This document shows positions 17,998 through 26,559 of a stretch of DNA of 36,486 nucleotides, piece after piece. The stretch is from contig JAJRVD010000017.1 in the NCBI GenBank assembly GCA_024277375.1, forward strand, positions 1 through 36,486. The letters are read 5' to 3'. Position numbers and translations under genes: made by a program. Every line of letters begins with the position of its first letter. Position 1 is the first letter of the stretch. Source of the stretch: Candidatus Omnitrophota bacterium (GTDB lineage Bacteria > Omnitrophota > Gorgyraeia > Tantalellales > Tantalellaceae). The notes under the pieces are model-generated. The model saw only the letters and a list, made by a program, of their open reading frames with translations, made no database searches and was not told where the DNA came from.

Positions 17998-18363
17998 ATG
18001 AACAAGTTACAAGAATTCGAGAAAAAGCAACAAAAAGAAACTATCCCGCAATTTGACATCGGGGATACGGTTGACGTTCATTTTCGTATTAAGGAAGAGA
18101 ATAAGACCAGGGTACAGGTTTTCAGCGGGATAGTTATCGGCAGAAAAGGATCTGGTGTGCGCGAAACATTTAATGTCAGACGTATTTCGCATGGCGAAGG
18201 CGTTGAGCGTATTTTCCCTATTCAGTCGCCTCTGATCGAAAAAGTCAATATTAAAAAACGCGGAAAAGTAAGGCGTGCCAAATTGTACTATTTGCGTGAT
18301 AAGAAGGGTAAGAAAGCGACTAAAGTTAAAGAAAAAGTTGAGAAGAGAAAAGAAGAACAATAA
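17998..18363 (+). CDS. rplS: 50S ribosomal protein bL19
   Basis: The 121 residues show PQFDIGDTVDVHFRIKE, RVQVFSGIVIGRKGSGVRETFNVRRIS, GEGVERIFPIQSPLIEKV and RRAKLYYLRDKKGK, all standard bL19 features. The last about 15 residues are a Lys/Glu-rich tail. AAGGAGG sits 5 bases before the ATG. Its place after trmD matches the classic rpsP-rimM-trmD-rplS operon, but it is split from trmD by repeat element C, which may supply or alter its leader. Confidence 0.97.
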   Translation: MNKLQEFEKKQQKETIPQFDIGDTVDVHFRIKEENKTRVQVFSGIVIGRKGSGVRETFNVRRISHGEGVERIFPIQSPLIEKVNIKKRGKVRRAKLYYLRDKKGKKATKVKEKVEKRKEEQ

Positions 18364-18376
18364 GGTTGATACCTTA

Positions 18377-18970
18377 TTGTTCGAAAATAAAGCGCTGGGT
18401 GCCGGATACACTGTTGTTGCCGGTATTGACGAAGCCGGCAGGGGCCCATTGGCCGGGCCGGTGGTCGCTGGCGCTGTTGTAATTCGTGACAATGCTTTTA
18501 CTGAACGAATAGATGATTCTAAGAAACTTACCGAGAGGATGAGAGAAAAGGCGTTTCTTGATATATTGAAACGCTGTGATGTGGGCATAGGCGTTGTAAG
18601 TGTGGAGGACATAGATAGGATAAACATTTTTAACGCCACACTGGAAGCCATGAAGCGGGCGATAGAGGAGCTAAACGCGACGCCTGATTATCTATTGATC
18701 GATGGCAAAATGGATATACATGTTCCACAACCTAAGCGCTTTTTGACGAGGGGAGAGAGTTTAAGCGTTTCGATCGCGGCGGCGTCTATTGTCGCGAAGG
18801 TGTTCAGGGATCGATTGATGTTGGATATTGATAAGGAATACCCACTCTACAAATTCGCGAAACATAAAGGCTACGGAACAAAAGAACATTTTGAAGCTAT
18901 TCGAGCACACGGCCTTTGTCCTGCCCACCGAAGGACATTTGGCCCTTTTGGAGATCTGAAAAAGCATTAA
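18377..18970 (+). CDS. rnhB: ribonuclease HII
   Basis: RNase HII cuts RNA in RNA/DNA hybrids and starts removal of single ribonucleotides. The catalytic core is plain: AGIDEAGRGPLAGPVVAGAVV with the first Asp-Glu pair, DDSKKL, LLIDGKM, SIAAASIVAKVFRD and the late YGTKEHFEAI segment. The start is uncertain. The track start (ATG 18275) lies deep in rplS, and its extra 34 residues are an out-of-frame read of the basic bL19 tail. I prefer TTG 18377, 13 bases after the rplS stop with AAGG upstream, which gives 197 residues, close to E. coli RNase HII. Confidence 0.9.
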   Translation: MFENKALGAGYTVVAGIDEAGRGPLAGPVVAGAVVIRDNAFTERIDDSKKLTERMREKAFLDILKRCDVGIGVVSVEDIDRINIFNATLEAMKRAIEELNATPDYLLIDGKMDIHVPQPKRFLTRGESLSVSIAAASIVAKVFRDRLMLDIDKEYPLYKFAKHKGYGTKEHFEAIRAHGLCPAHRRTFGPFGDLKKH

Positions 18971-18995
18971 CAGAACACGACAATAAGGAGTAATT

Positions 18996-20699
18996 ATGGC
19001 TCAGGGTTATGACAGGAAAGCAGCGTTAGATGTAAAGCTTAGGGATATCGGAGATATCGCCAAAAAATTGGGAATTCACGGCAAGTATGTTACTAAGTAT
19101 GGAAGCCACATCGCGAAGATTTCTCAGGAGCTTTTAAGCGGGCCCTTGAAAAAACGAAAGATCGGTAAGCATATACTGGTTACTTCTATTACACCGACAC
19201 ATTTAGGTGAAGGGAAAACCGTTAATACGATAGGACTTGCCATGGCGCTTAATAAGAAAAAAAAGAAGGCTATTGCTTGTCTGAGACAACCGTCGTTGGG
19301 TCCTGTTTTTGGTCTTAAGGGAGGCGCCGCGGGTGGAGGGTATTCGCAAGTGTTACCTGCCGAAGAGGTTAACTTGCATCTTACCGGTGATCCGGCTGCC
19401 GTTGCTAACGCGCAGAATCTTTGTGCCGCTTTTCTTGATAACAGTTTATTCTGGGGCAATGTGCTCGGGTTGGAAAAGGATTTGATCTCCTGGAGGAGAG
19501 TGGGAGATATAAGCGATCGGGCTTTAAGAAATATAGCGGTAGGTGGTGGTGGAAAACTCCATGGTGTCAGCAGAAAAACAGGGGTAGATATAACTCCGGC
19601 CGGAGAGTGCATGGCAATATTATCTCTCTCGGAAAATCTAAGAGATATGAGGAACCGCATGGGTAAAATCGTAGTCGGGTTTACTAAAAAAGGAGACCCG
19701 ATAACAGCGGAGGCATTGAAAGTCGCCGGCGCTATGACAGCCCTTATGAAGGACGCTCTTAGTCCCAATCTTATGCAAACGATTGAACATACCCCGTGTT
19801 TTGTTCACACGGGCGCGTTCGCTAACGTTTCGCATGGCTCGAGTTCTGTTATCGCGGATAAAATGGCGCTGGCTCTTGCTGATTACACTGTCACTGAAAG
19901 TGGATTTGGCGTAGACTTGGGTGCGGAGAAATTTATCGACCTGAAGTGCAGACAATCCGGGGTCAGACCGGATGTGGCGGTAATCAATTGTTCGGTCAGA
20001 GCTCTTAAAGTTCATAGTGGGGATTTTATTTTCAAAGGGTTAACTACTCCGGCGGAGCTTAAAAAAGAAAATCTCTCGGCAGTTGACAGGGGATGTTCTA
20101 ATCTTGAGAAACAGGTAGAGAACTTGAAGATGTTCGGTATCCCGATCGTTGTTTGCATAAACAAATTTGATTCGGATTCCAAGAAGGAACTTGATGTTGT
20201 TCTCCGCCGCGCTGAAGTTCTCAACGTCCATGGTGTGGCTATCAGCTAAGTTTACAAACTTGGCAGCAAGGGTGGAGTCGAACTCGCTCACGCTGTTGAG
20301 GCCGCGGCTAAAGAAAAAAGTAAAATGAGATACTTGTATCCGCTTGATGTCAGTATAAAAAATAAAATAGAAAGAGTCGCTAAATCAATGTATGGCGCGA
20401 GTGAGATCAAATATTCAGACGTGGCCCACGAAAGGATCAAGCGTATTGAAGACGCGAAACTCGGCGATCTGCCCATTTGTATATCGAAGACTCATCTTTC
20501 GCTTTCGAGCAATCCGAACAAAAAAGGCCGCCCAAGAGGATTCAAGTTCGCGGTGGATGATGTTGAGGTCATGGCGGGCGCGGGATATATTGTGGTGAAG
20601 AGTGAGGGCACCAATACTATGCCGGGTCTTCCGAAGGTGCCGCGTGGAGCTAAGATAGATGTAGATGTTAAAACAGGTGAGATAAAAGGTTTATTTTAG
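18996..20699 (+). pseudogene. fhs: formate--tetrahydrofolate ligase, split by one in-frame TAA
   Basis: Fhs makes 10-formyl-THF from formate, ATP and THF. The frame from 18996 runs 417 residues to TAA 20247-20249, then continues in the same frame (VYKLGSKGGVELAHAV...) to 20699, so no frameshift is involved. The total, about 567 codons, fits the family's roughly 556. Marks include the phosphate loop THLGEGKTVNTIGLAMAL, LRQPSLGPVFGLKGGAAGGGYSQV and the C-terminal GYIVVKSEGTNTMPGLPKVP. The stop sits where relatives have Glu (ALSEVW); a single G-to-T change (GAA to TAA) explains it. It could be a base-call error, a real nonsense mutation or readthrough. ATG 20325 could start the second part. It heads the C1 cluster. 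Confidence 0.9.
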
Positions 20700-20710
20700 G
20701 AGATTATAAA

Positions 20711-21265
20711 ATGTATGATTTCGCGAGTGGATCAATTAAGAAATACCTGAAAGAGCTTTCCGAACGACGGATAGTGCCCGGGGGTGGAAGTGCCGCGGCA
20801 TTGGCGGCTTCGTTAGGCGCCGGTCTGAATTTAATGGTCATTAACTATAGCGAGGACCTTTTGGAAGAAAAACAGAAGCAAGAGAGGATTCTCGAGAGAC
20901 TTACAATCCTTATAGATGAGGATTGCCGGGTGTTTAGCGAGCTTATGGATAAAATATCAGCTAAAGAAGAAGCGCAAAAAGAATATGAAAGCGCTGCCGG
21001 GGTTCCAATGGAAGTATGTCGCAATTGTGAAGAGTCAATGTCGATAACCTCGCGGATAGCGAAAAAGGCAAACCAACATCTGGTATCAGATGTTGGATGT
21101 GCCGCCCATATGTTGAAATCCGCTTTTTGTTCAGCATGGATAAATGTCAAAGTCAACCTTGAGTACATAAAAGATCCCGAGATCAAAGCACGCTTTGAAA
21201 GCGAATTAAAGGCTATGAAAGAACGCATTGAACAGGCGGGAAAGATCATACTTAGCGCGGTTTAA
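20711..21265 (+). CDS. fchA: cyclodeaminase/cyclohydrolase family protein (FchA-like)
   Basis: The 184-residue protein belongs to the formimino-THF cyclodeaminase / methenyl-THF cyclohydrolase family: VPGGGSAAALAASLGAGLNLMV near the N-terminus, a helical middle (EDCRVFSELMDKISAKEEAQ) and SDVGCAAHMLKSAFCSAWINVKVNL. The family acts on the methenyl or formimino group of THF in the cytoplasm. Its place directly between fhs and folD suggests it works as, or supports, the methenyl-THF step. A GGAG ribosome site precedes the ATG. Confidence 0.9.
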   Translation: MYDFASGSIKKYLKELSERRIVPGGGSAAALAASLGAGLNLMVINYSEDLLEEKQKQERILERLTILIDEDCRVFSELMDKISAKEEAQKEYESAAGVPMEVCRNCEESMSITSRIAKKANQHLVSDVGCAAHMLKSAFCSAWINVKVNLEYIKDPEIKARFESELKAMKERIEQAGKIILSAV

Positions 21266-21286
21266 TTGAATTAAAAGGGGATTGAC

Positions 21287-22150
21287 GTGGCAGAGCAGAT
21301 AGACGGAAAAAAAATAGCCGCTCAGATCAACAGCGCGGTAAAGGAAAAGATCAGGGGATTGCTTTCTGTAGCGGGGCATGTCCCTAAGTTAGTCTCGCTT
21401 ATAGCTTCCGGCAATGAAGGCGCGAAGATATATGTGAATATGCAGAAGAAAACGGCCGATGAAGTCGGAATTGAATTTGTTTCGCATGAATTTGACAGTG
21501 ACATTTCAGCCGATGAGCTCTCGAATGAGATAGCGGTCCTAAACGCGGACGATTCCGTCACGGCCATTATTGTTCAAAAACCCCTTCCTGAAGGTATTTC
21601 ACACGACAAGGTAATCGCGATGATCAGACCCGAAAAGGACGCCGAGGGAATACATCCTTATAACTTGGGTAAGATCCTGCGGCGTGAAGCCGATATTGTG
21701 CCATGTACCCCCGGGGCGGTTATGAAGATACTAAGTTTAAGCAATGTGGATCTTTATGGCAAAGAGGTTGTTATTGTTGGGCACTCGGCGATAGTGGGTA
21801 AACCTCTGAGTCTCATGATGCTTAATGAGATGGCGACCGTAACTGTTTGTCATATTGGTACGGCGGAAAAGGGAGATCTTATAGCGCACACTAAGTGCGC
21901 TGATATTCTGATCGTTGCTGTCGGCCTAGCCGAAATGGTTAAAGGAGATTGGATAAAAGAGGGTGCTATTGTTATTGATGTGGGGATAAACAGGGTAGAT
22001 GGTAAGATCGTAGGGGATGTTAAGGCCGATGAGGCCTCCGGAAAAGTTTCGTTGATTACACCGGTGCCGGGAGGAGTAGGTCCTGTTACGGTGTCGATAT
22101 TAATGAGGAATGTCCTGAGGGCATATAAAAATCAAAATGTCAAAGTTTAG
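21287..22150 (+). CDS. folD: bifunctional methylene-THF dehydrogenase / methenyl-THF cyclohydrolase
   Basis: FolD interconverts 10-formyl-, methenyl- and methylene-THF with NAD(P). The start is GTG 21287 behind AAAAGGGG. The 287 residues show YVNMQKKTADEVGI (substrate Lys region), VQKPLPEGI (usually VQLPLP), PEKDAEGIHPYNLG (usually KDVDG), PCTPGAVMKIL, the Rossmann VVIVGHSAIVGKPLSLMML and TPVPGGVGPVTVSILM. The small departures in the active-site strings are conservative. Its end overlaps metF by 14 bases. Confidence 0.96.
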   Translation: MAEQIDGKKIAAQINSAVKEKIRGLLSVAGHVPKLVSLIASGNEGAKIYVNMQKKTADEVGIEFVSHEFDSDISADELSNEIAVLNADDSVTAIIVQKPLPEGISHDKVIAMIRPEKDAEGIHPYNLGKILRREADIVPCTPGAVMKILSLSNVDLYGKEVVIVGHSAIVGKPLSLMMLNEMATVTVCHIGTAEKGDLIAHTKCADILIVAVGLAEMVKGDWIKEGAIVIDVGINRVDGKIVGDVKADEASGKVSLITPVPGGVGPVTVSILMRNVLRAYKNQNVKV

Positions 22151-23012
22151 AGAGTCGCTTGAAGGCGGCAAATTTGTTGTTACGACCGAGGTGGGACCTC
22201 CCAAGGGGATAGCTCTTGATGGTATTTTTAAGGAGCTTGAGTGTGTAAAAGGGCGGGTAGACGCGATTAATGTGACTGACCAGCAAAGCGCTATTATGCG
22301 CTTGGGTTCTATTGCCGTTAGTAAGTTTATGAACGATTTAGGGTTTGAGCCCATATGTCAGATTACGTGTCGAGATCGCAACCGTATAGCTCTTCAATCT
22401 GATGTTTTGTCAGCGTACGCTCTTGGCATAAAGAATATCCTTGTGATGACGGGTGATCATCCTCTTTTGGGTGACCATCCCCAGGCAAAAGCGGTATATG
22501 ATCTGGACTCAGTAGGGTTATTGCACGCCGTAAATGAACTCATTTCAGGTAGGGACCTGTCCGGGAATAAATTGGAGTCTTCCCCGAGTTTTTGTGTGGG
22601 TGCTGTAGTGAATCCGGGTGCTGACCCTTTGGAACCGGAAGTCATAAAGATGGAAAATAAGGTATCTGAAGGCGCCTTTTTTTTTCAGACGCAGGCGATA
22701 TTTGACATTTCCTTTTTTGAGGAATTCATAAAGAGTATTAGGCCTCTGCGCGGTAAAATAAAGCTACTGGGCGGGATAGTGCCGCTCAGGTCAGCGAATA
22801 TGGCCAGATACATGAACGCTAATATCCCCGGAGTTATTATTCCTGAGGAAACGATCGCGCGTTTGGATAAAACATCAGACGTCGCAGCGGAGTCTACGGC
22901 TATTGCCGCGGACATAATGGCCGCTATCCGGGACATGTGTGACGGGATACACTTTATGCCTATACGGGCTAACCATCTTGTCGCGCGAATTCTCGATAAA
23001 GTCGGGATGTAA
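22137..23012 (+). CDS. metF: methylenetetrahydrofolate reductase family protein
   Basis: MetF reduces methylene-THF to methyl-THF in a TIM-barrel flavoprotein. The 291 residues include KFVVTTEVGPPKG (substrate Glu region), INVTDQQSA, PICQITCRDRNRIALQSDVLSAYALGI, NILVMTGDHPLLGDHP, FCVGAVVNPG and AFFFQTQAIFD. It overlaps folD, so the two are translationally coupled. With fhs, fchA and folD it completes a methyl branch from formate to methyl-THF, used for methionine or in a Wood-Ljungdahl-like pathway; no CO dehydrogenase or corrinoid protein is present here to decide. Confidence 0.94.
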   Translation: MSKFRESLEGGKFVVTTEVGPPKGIALDGIFKELECVKGRVDAINVTDQQSAIMRLGSIAVSKFMNDLGFEPICQITCRDRNRIALQSDVLSAYALGIKNILVMTGDHPLLGDHPQAKAVYDLDSVGLLHAVNELISGRDLSGNKLESSPSFCVGAVVNPGADPLEPEVIKMENKVSEGAFFFQTQAIFDISFFEEFIKSIRPLRGKIKLLGGIVPLRSANMARYMNANIPGVIIPEETIARLDKTSDVAAESTAIAADIMAAIRDMCDGIHFMPIRANHLVARILDKVGM

Positions 23013-23054
23013 ATTAGTGTTATAGTTCACAGCCGTTCCTTCCCTTGTCATTTA

Positions 23055-23166
23055 GGCTGTGTCGCAATTTGTTTTGCGGATAGCCGCATACAATATGTTG
23101 TAGGGGTTCGATTCATCGAACCCGATATAACGGGCTTGATGAATCAAGCCCCACATTATGACACAG
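23055..23166 (+). repeat. REPIN-like palindromic element, copy D (short form, + orientation)
   Basis: Inverted ends GGCTGTGTCGCAATTTG and ATTATGACACAG flank the core GTAGGGGTTCGATTCATCGAAC... and GGGCTTGATGAATCAAGCCC. The closing CCCCTAC has lost a T here (CCCCACA). It lies in the metF-panB gap. Confidence 0.88.
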
Positions 23167-23167
23167 T

Positions 23168-23209
23168 TTGATTGCGAGGAGGAGCGTAAGCGACGACGCG
23201 GCAGTCTCT
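23168..23209. repeat. GCGAGGAG-type short repeat beside element D
   Basis: ATTGCGAGGAGGAGCGTAAG continuing to GCGGCAGTCTC is a variant of the ATTGCGAGGAGCGAAGCGA...GGCAATCTC repeat. It directly follows element D. The ORF-track N-terminus of panB (from 23168) is a translation of it. Confidence 0.7.
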
Positions 23210-23245
23210 ACTATACAACATAAGGATGCCGTAAGGACCAAAAAC

Positions 23246-24049
23246 ATGTCAGATAAAAAATTTACAGTACTGGATTTCAAGCGCAAGAAAGAGAACGGTG
23301 AGAAGATCACTATGCTTACGGCCTACGATTGTCCTACGGCTGAATTGCTGGATGATGTCGGGATTGACGCGGTATTGGTGGGTGACTCGGTCGGTATGGT
23401 TCTATTGGGGTACGATTCCACAGTGAATGTTACCATGGATGAGATGATCCATCACGCCAAAGCGGTAAGACGCGGGGTAAAGAACGCTTTTTTGATAGCG
23501 GATATGCCTTTTATGTCCTATCAGGCGGGCGACGATGACGCGACCCGTAACGCCGGACGCTTTTTAAAAGAAGCAGGTTGTGAGGCTGTAAAAATAGAAG
23601 GCGGACAAGAAGTCGCCGCGCGTATAAAAGCTATTAATAATGCCGGTATATCAGTTCTCGGACATATTGGGCTTACGCCTCAAAGCGCGCACAAACTTGG
23701 CGGATACAAACTTCAGGGGACGGATCCCGAAAGCGCGGAACGTTTGATCCAAGACGCTGTTTGTTTAGAGGAAAACGGATGTTTTGGTGTTGTGCTTGAG
23801 TGTGTCCCGGGGGTTCTGGCTAAGGAGATCACTGAAAAACTTAGTATTCCTACGATCGGTATCGGAGCGGGGGTAAATTGTGACGGGCAAGTTCTGGTTA
23901 CACATGATCTTGTAGGTTTTTTTGATAAATTTGTTCCGAAATTTGTTAAACAATACGCGCGGATAGGCCCCACGATTAAGAAAGCAATTGAGTCTTTTAA
24001 AAATGAGACAGAAGCGGGGAAGTTTCCTGACGATGAACATTCTTATTAA
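23246..24049 (+). CDS. panB: 3-methyl-2-oxobutanoate hydroxymethyltransferase
   Basis: PanB adds a hydroxymethyl group from methylene-THF to ketoisovalerate, the first step of pantothenate synthesis. I start at ATG 23246 with AAGGA about 8 bases ahead; the track start at 23168 reads through a repeat. The 267 residues carry TMLTAYDCPTAELLDDVGID, VLVGDSVGMVLLGYDSTVNVTMDEM, MPFMSYQ, CEAVKIEGG, GHIGLTPQSAHKLGGYK and IGIGAGVNCDGQVLVTHDLVG. It follows the folate C1 genes, fitting its use of methylene-THF, though repeat D lies between them. Confidence 0.96.
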   Translation: MSDKKFTVLDFKRKKENGEKITMLTAYDCPTAELLDDVGIDAVLVGDSVGMVLLGYDSTVNVTMDEMIHHAKAVRRGVKNAFLIADMPFMSYQAGDDDATRNAGRFLKEAGCEAVKIEGGQEVAARIKAINNAGISVLGHIGLTPQSAHKLGGYKLQGTDPESAERLIQDAVCLEENGCFGVVLECVPGVLAKEITEKLSIPTIGIGAGVNCDGQVLVTHDLVGFFDKFVPKFVKQYARIGPTIKKAIESFKNETEAGKFPDDEHSY

Positions 24050-24064
24050 TTCAAAAGCAAAAGG

Positions 24065-24092
24065 GTAGGGGCACGGCACGCCGTGCCCCTAC
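24065..24092. repeat. 28-bp GTAG-led palindrome (REP-like), copy 2
   Basis: GTAGGGGCACGGC, two bases, then GCCGTGCCCCTAC: 13-bp perfect arms. It fills nearly the whole panB to next-gene gap and ends 6 bases before the ATG at 24099, so any mRNA starting upstream would carry a strong hairpin at the ribosome site. Confidence 0.85.
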
Positions 24093-24098
24093 GTGGTT

Positions 24099-25241
24099 AT
24101 GAAGTCTTACCTGGACAATTGGGAGAAAGTTTTAGGTGTACGCCGCGCGAAAAGAATATTTGTCGCGGCGACACGCCAAAATGTGGGCAAAACTACGGTA
24201 TGCCTCGGGCTTATCTCCATTCTGCGGCAGTATTTCAAGGAAATAGGATTCATAAAACCGGTTGGCCAGCATTACCTGGAAATCGATGGCAACAAGGTTG
24301 ACGAAGACTCAATTCTTATAGAAAGAATATTCAACTTTAAATTTTCGCTTAAAGATATGTCCCCCGTCGCGATTGAAAAAAATTATACGACGAAATTTCT
24401 CGATGGGCACATTACCGTGGAAGATGGCGCTTCTAAGGTTCGACGAGCTTTTGACCGTGTGGCTCAAGGGAAAGAGCTCATGATCATAGAGGGGACCGGT
24501 CATGCCGGGGTTGGTTCGGTATTTGACCTGTCTAACGCGGCAGTGGCGAAGATGTTGAATTCAAAAGTGATCATGGTCTCTCAGGGAGGCATTGGCAGGC
24601 CCATAGATGAGATCATTTTAAATAAATCGTTGTTTGACAAAAAAGGTGTAAAAGTAGCGGGTGTTATAGTAAACAAGGTTTTGCCGGAGAAATACGAAAA
24701 AATTAAAACATATGCGAGTAAAGGTCTGGAGCGGTTGGGTATACCGGTTTTGGGTGTGATACCGTACATTGATCTTCTGGAAAAGCCTACGATGTGCAAC
24801 ATTAAAGAAGAGATGGAAATGCATATGCTTTGTGGTGAAAAGAAACTGGATAACCAGGTCCGTGAAGTTCTCGTCGGGGCAATGGATTCTAAAGAAGCGG
24901 AAAAATATATTAAACACGAGTGCCTTCTCATTACTCCCGGAAACAGAGAGGACCTCTTGAACCTTCTGATAAAGATCCACAGGGGACGATATAAATACCC
25001 GAAGAAAATATCGGGGATTATCCTTTCCGGAGGTCTTGTGCCCAAGAGACGTATGTATAACTCTCTTAAACAAACCGGAATACCGGTTCTGATGTCACAT
25101 CATGATACTTATGCCGTTGCCTCGATGGTGCATGACCTTACTGTTAAGATCAAGTCGCGGGACATGGAAAAGGTACGGTTGGCAATGGATACGATAAAGA
25201 AGTATGTGGATGTGGAGAGGGTAATAAAGAATTTGACCTGA
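24099..25241 (+). CDS. BioD-like P-loop / DRTGG domain protein (Pta N-terminal-like)
   Basis: The 380 residues begin with a dethiobiotin-synthetase-like P-loop domain (RIFVAATRQNVGKTTVCLGL at 19-38, LMIIEGTGHAGVGSVFDLSN, VIMVSQGGIGRPIDEI, VAGVIVNKV). A DRTGG-like C-terminal domain follows, where NISGIILSGG-type and PVLMSHHDTYAVA strings are seen (the first here reads KISGIILSGG). This architecture resembles the regulatory N-terminal part of long phosphotransacetylases (COG0857) without the catalytic domain. Its reaction is unknown. Start choice is ATG 24099; the in-frame GTG two codons earlier overlaps the end of the 28-bp palindrome. There is no clear ribosome site. Confidence 0.8.
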   Translation: MKSYLDNWEKVLGVRRAKRIFVAATRQNVGKTTVCLGLISILRQYFKEIGFIKPVGQHYLEIDGNKVDEDSILIERIFNFKFSLKDMSPVAIEKNYTTKFLDGHITVEDGASKVRRAFDRVAQGKELMIIEGTGHAGVGSVFDLSNAAVAKMLNSKVIMVSQGGIGRPIDEIILNKSLFDKKGVKVAGVIVNKVLPEKYEKIKTYASKGLERLGIPVLGVIPYIDLLEKPTMCNIKEEMEMHMLCGEKKLDNQVREVLVGAMDSKEAEKYIKHECLLITPGNREDLLNLLIKIHRGRYKYPKKISGIILSGGLVPKRRMYNSLKQTGIPVLMSHHDTYAVASMVHDLTVKIKSRDMEKVRLAMDTIKKYVDVERVIKNLT

Positions 25242-25251
25242 GGGCTGGCTA

Positions 25252-25298
25252 TTGGGGGATGTCCCTACCGGGTATAACACGTACGGAACATCCCCCAA
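25252..25298. repeat. long hairpin, family P copy 1
   Basis: TTGGGGGATGT (25252-25262) and ACATCCCCCAA (25288-25298) are perfect 11-bp arms round a 25-base centre (CCCTACCGGGTATAACACG then TACGGA). The centre matches that of the hairpin after the tRNA gene at 27948-27998 in 18 of 25 positions, mostly with transitions; the distal arms differ. Confidence 0.8.
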
Positions 25299-25385
25299 GG
25301 CCCAACTACAATAGATATCGTATCCACATGTAGGGGGATAGGGATGGGAACGGGGCGAACAAGAAAACATCACCCCGGTTATTCA

Positions 25386-25500
25386 GGCTGTGTCATAATG
25401 TAGGGGCTTGATTTATCAAGCCCGTTATATCGGGTTCGATAAATCGAACCCCTGCAATATATTGTATGAGGCCACTCGCAAAACGAATTACGACACAGCC
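25386..25500 (-). repeat. REPIN-like palindromic element, copy E (short form, - orientation)
   Basis: The ends GGCTGTGTC (25386-25394) and GACACAGCC (25492-25500) are perfect 9-bp inverted repeats. The core appears reversed: GTAGGGGCTTGATTTATCAAG then GGGTTCGATAAATCGAACCC. It lies upstream of apbE, and the ORF-track apbE start (25408) is inside it. Confidence 0.9.
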
Positions 25501-25535
25501 TGTCATTGCGAGGAGCGAAGCGACGCGGCAATCTC
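25501..25535. repeat. GCGAGGAGCG-type short repeat beside element E
   Basis: TGTCATTGCGAGGAGCGAAG, then CGACGCGGCAATCTC, follows element E with no gap. ATTGC and GCAAT form inverted ends. This dispersed repeat type is common in several bacterial phyla; its reading CHCEERSDAAIS appears in the track ORF. Confidence 0.75.
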
Positions 25536-25539
25536 TAAT

Positions 25540-26559
25540 ATGAAGAAAAAAATTTCAATATTATTTTTAGGCCTACTTTTACTCACCGGGTGTTCGCGGA
25601 TGAGTTCCGATGACTTTACCCGGATGGTCCCCTTAATGGGCACTTTTGTTGAGGTGAAGGTCGCCTCGCCCGAATGGTCGCGCGCTCGTCTGGCGAAAGC
25701 TGCGGATGGAGCGATAGACTACGCTCGCGAGCTTGAGAAAAAGTTTAGCGGGTTTGACCCCGAAAGCGAAGTAAACGCGCTTAATCTTGCTAAGACCCTT
25801 GTCGTTTCGCCGGAATTGTTTGAACTGGTGGAAAAAGCAAAACTTGTGAGTGCCGCCACCGGAGGGGAGTTCGATGTAACGGTAGCGCCGATCCTTAAGT
25901 TGGATGGGTTTTATGGCAGTATGCCTAAGAGGCTCCTTAATGCGATCCCGGACACCTTCGGCGGAGTGGATTGGAATAACATTATCCTCAAACCGGAGGA
26001 TTCAAGAGTCATATTAATAAATAACGCGTGGATGGACCTTTCCGGTATTGCCAAAGGATATATTGTAGACAAAATGGCCGGCTACCTGGTCGAGCGCGGC
26101 GTACAGGATATTATGATCAATGCCGGAGGCGACATCTACTGCGGGTCTAAGAATAAAGAGCTTCCGTGGAAGGTAGGCATAAGAAATCCGGGAAGCAATG
26201 GAGTGGTTCTTGCTCTTAGCCTGAAGGATATGGCTGTCGCGACCAGCGGAGATTATGAGAACATTCTCTTTGATAGGGGCGCGGGCGAGGAGATAACGCA
26301 TATTATCAATCCCGCTACGGATGAAGCCCTTAAGATGGCATATTCCAGTGTTACAGTTATTGCTTCTACCTGTACCATAGCGGATGCTTTGGCGACTGGT
26401 ATGATGGCAATGGGGCGGGCGGACGCCATAGTGCTCGCGGACAGTTTAAAGGGTGTTTTTATTGTATCGGTGGAGTGTTCCGGCGGTAGAGATAATATAG
26501 CTTATTCTAGTGGTGCGGAAAGATTTGTTTCCCCTCCTGTTGTTCGGACTGTGTCATAA
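25540..26559 (+). CDS. apbE: FAD:protein FMN transferase, lipoprotein
   Basis: ApbE attaches FMN to threonines of redox proteins such as Na+-NQR or RNF subunits. I start at ATG 25540, which gives a lipoprotein signal (MKKKISILFLGLLLLTGC, lipidated Cys18); the track's extra 44 residues are repeat sequence. The 339 residues include MGTFVEVKV, the KFSGFDPESEVNALN segment, DLSGIAKGYIVDKMA, INAGGDIYCGSK, MAVATSGDYEN and the metal-site HIINPATDEA. The last residues (RTVS and stop) are encoded by the end of repeat F, so the native C-terminus may have been replaced. No ribosome site is obvious. The flavinylated partner is not in the window. Confidence 0.94.
   Translation: MKKKISILFLGLLLLTGCSRMSSDDFTRMVPLMGTFVEVKVASPEWSRARLAKAADGAIDYARELEKKFSGFDPESEVNALNLAKTLVVSPELFELVEKAKLVSAATGGEFDVTVAPILKLDGFYGSMPKRLLNAIPDTFGGVDWNNIILKPEDSRVILINNAWMDLSGIAKGYIVDKMAGYLVERGVQDIMINAGGDIYCGSKNKELPWKVGIRNPGSNGVVLALSLKDMAVATSGDYENILFDRGAGEEITHIINPATDEALKMAYSSVTVIASTCTIADALATGMMAMGRADAIVLADSLKGVFIVSVECSGGRDNIAYSSGAERFVSPPVVRTVS

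Noticed and set aside
20247-20249. Stop-codon recoding (selenocysteine or pyrrolysine) in fhs
   Set aside because: Those systems use TGA and TAG; this codon is TAA and replaces a Glu, so a mutation or base-call error is more likely.
25408-25539. N-terminal extension MIYQARYIGFDKSNP on the apbE track ORF
   Set aside because: It comes from element E and the adjoining repeat; the same peptide appears on the mnmA track ORF (26569), and a lipoprotein signal begins at 25540.
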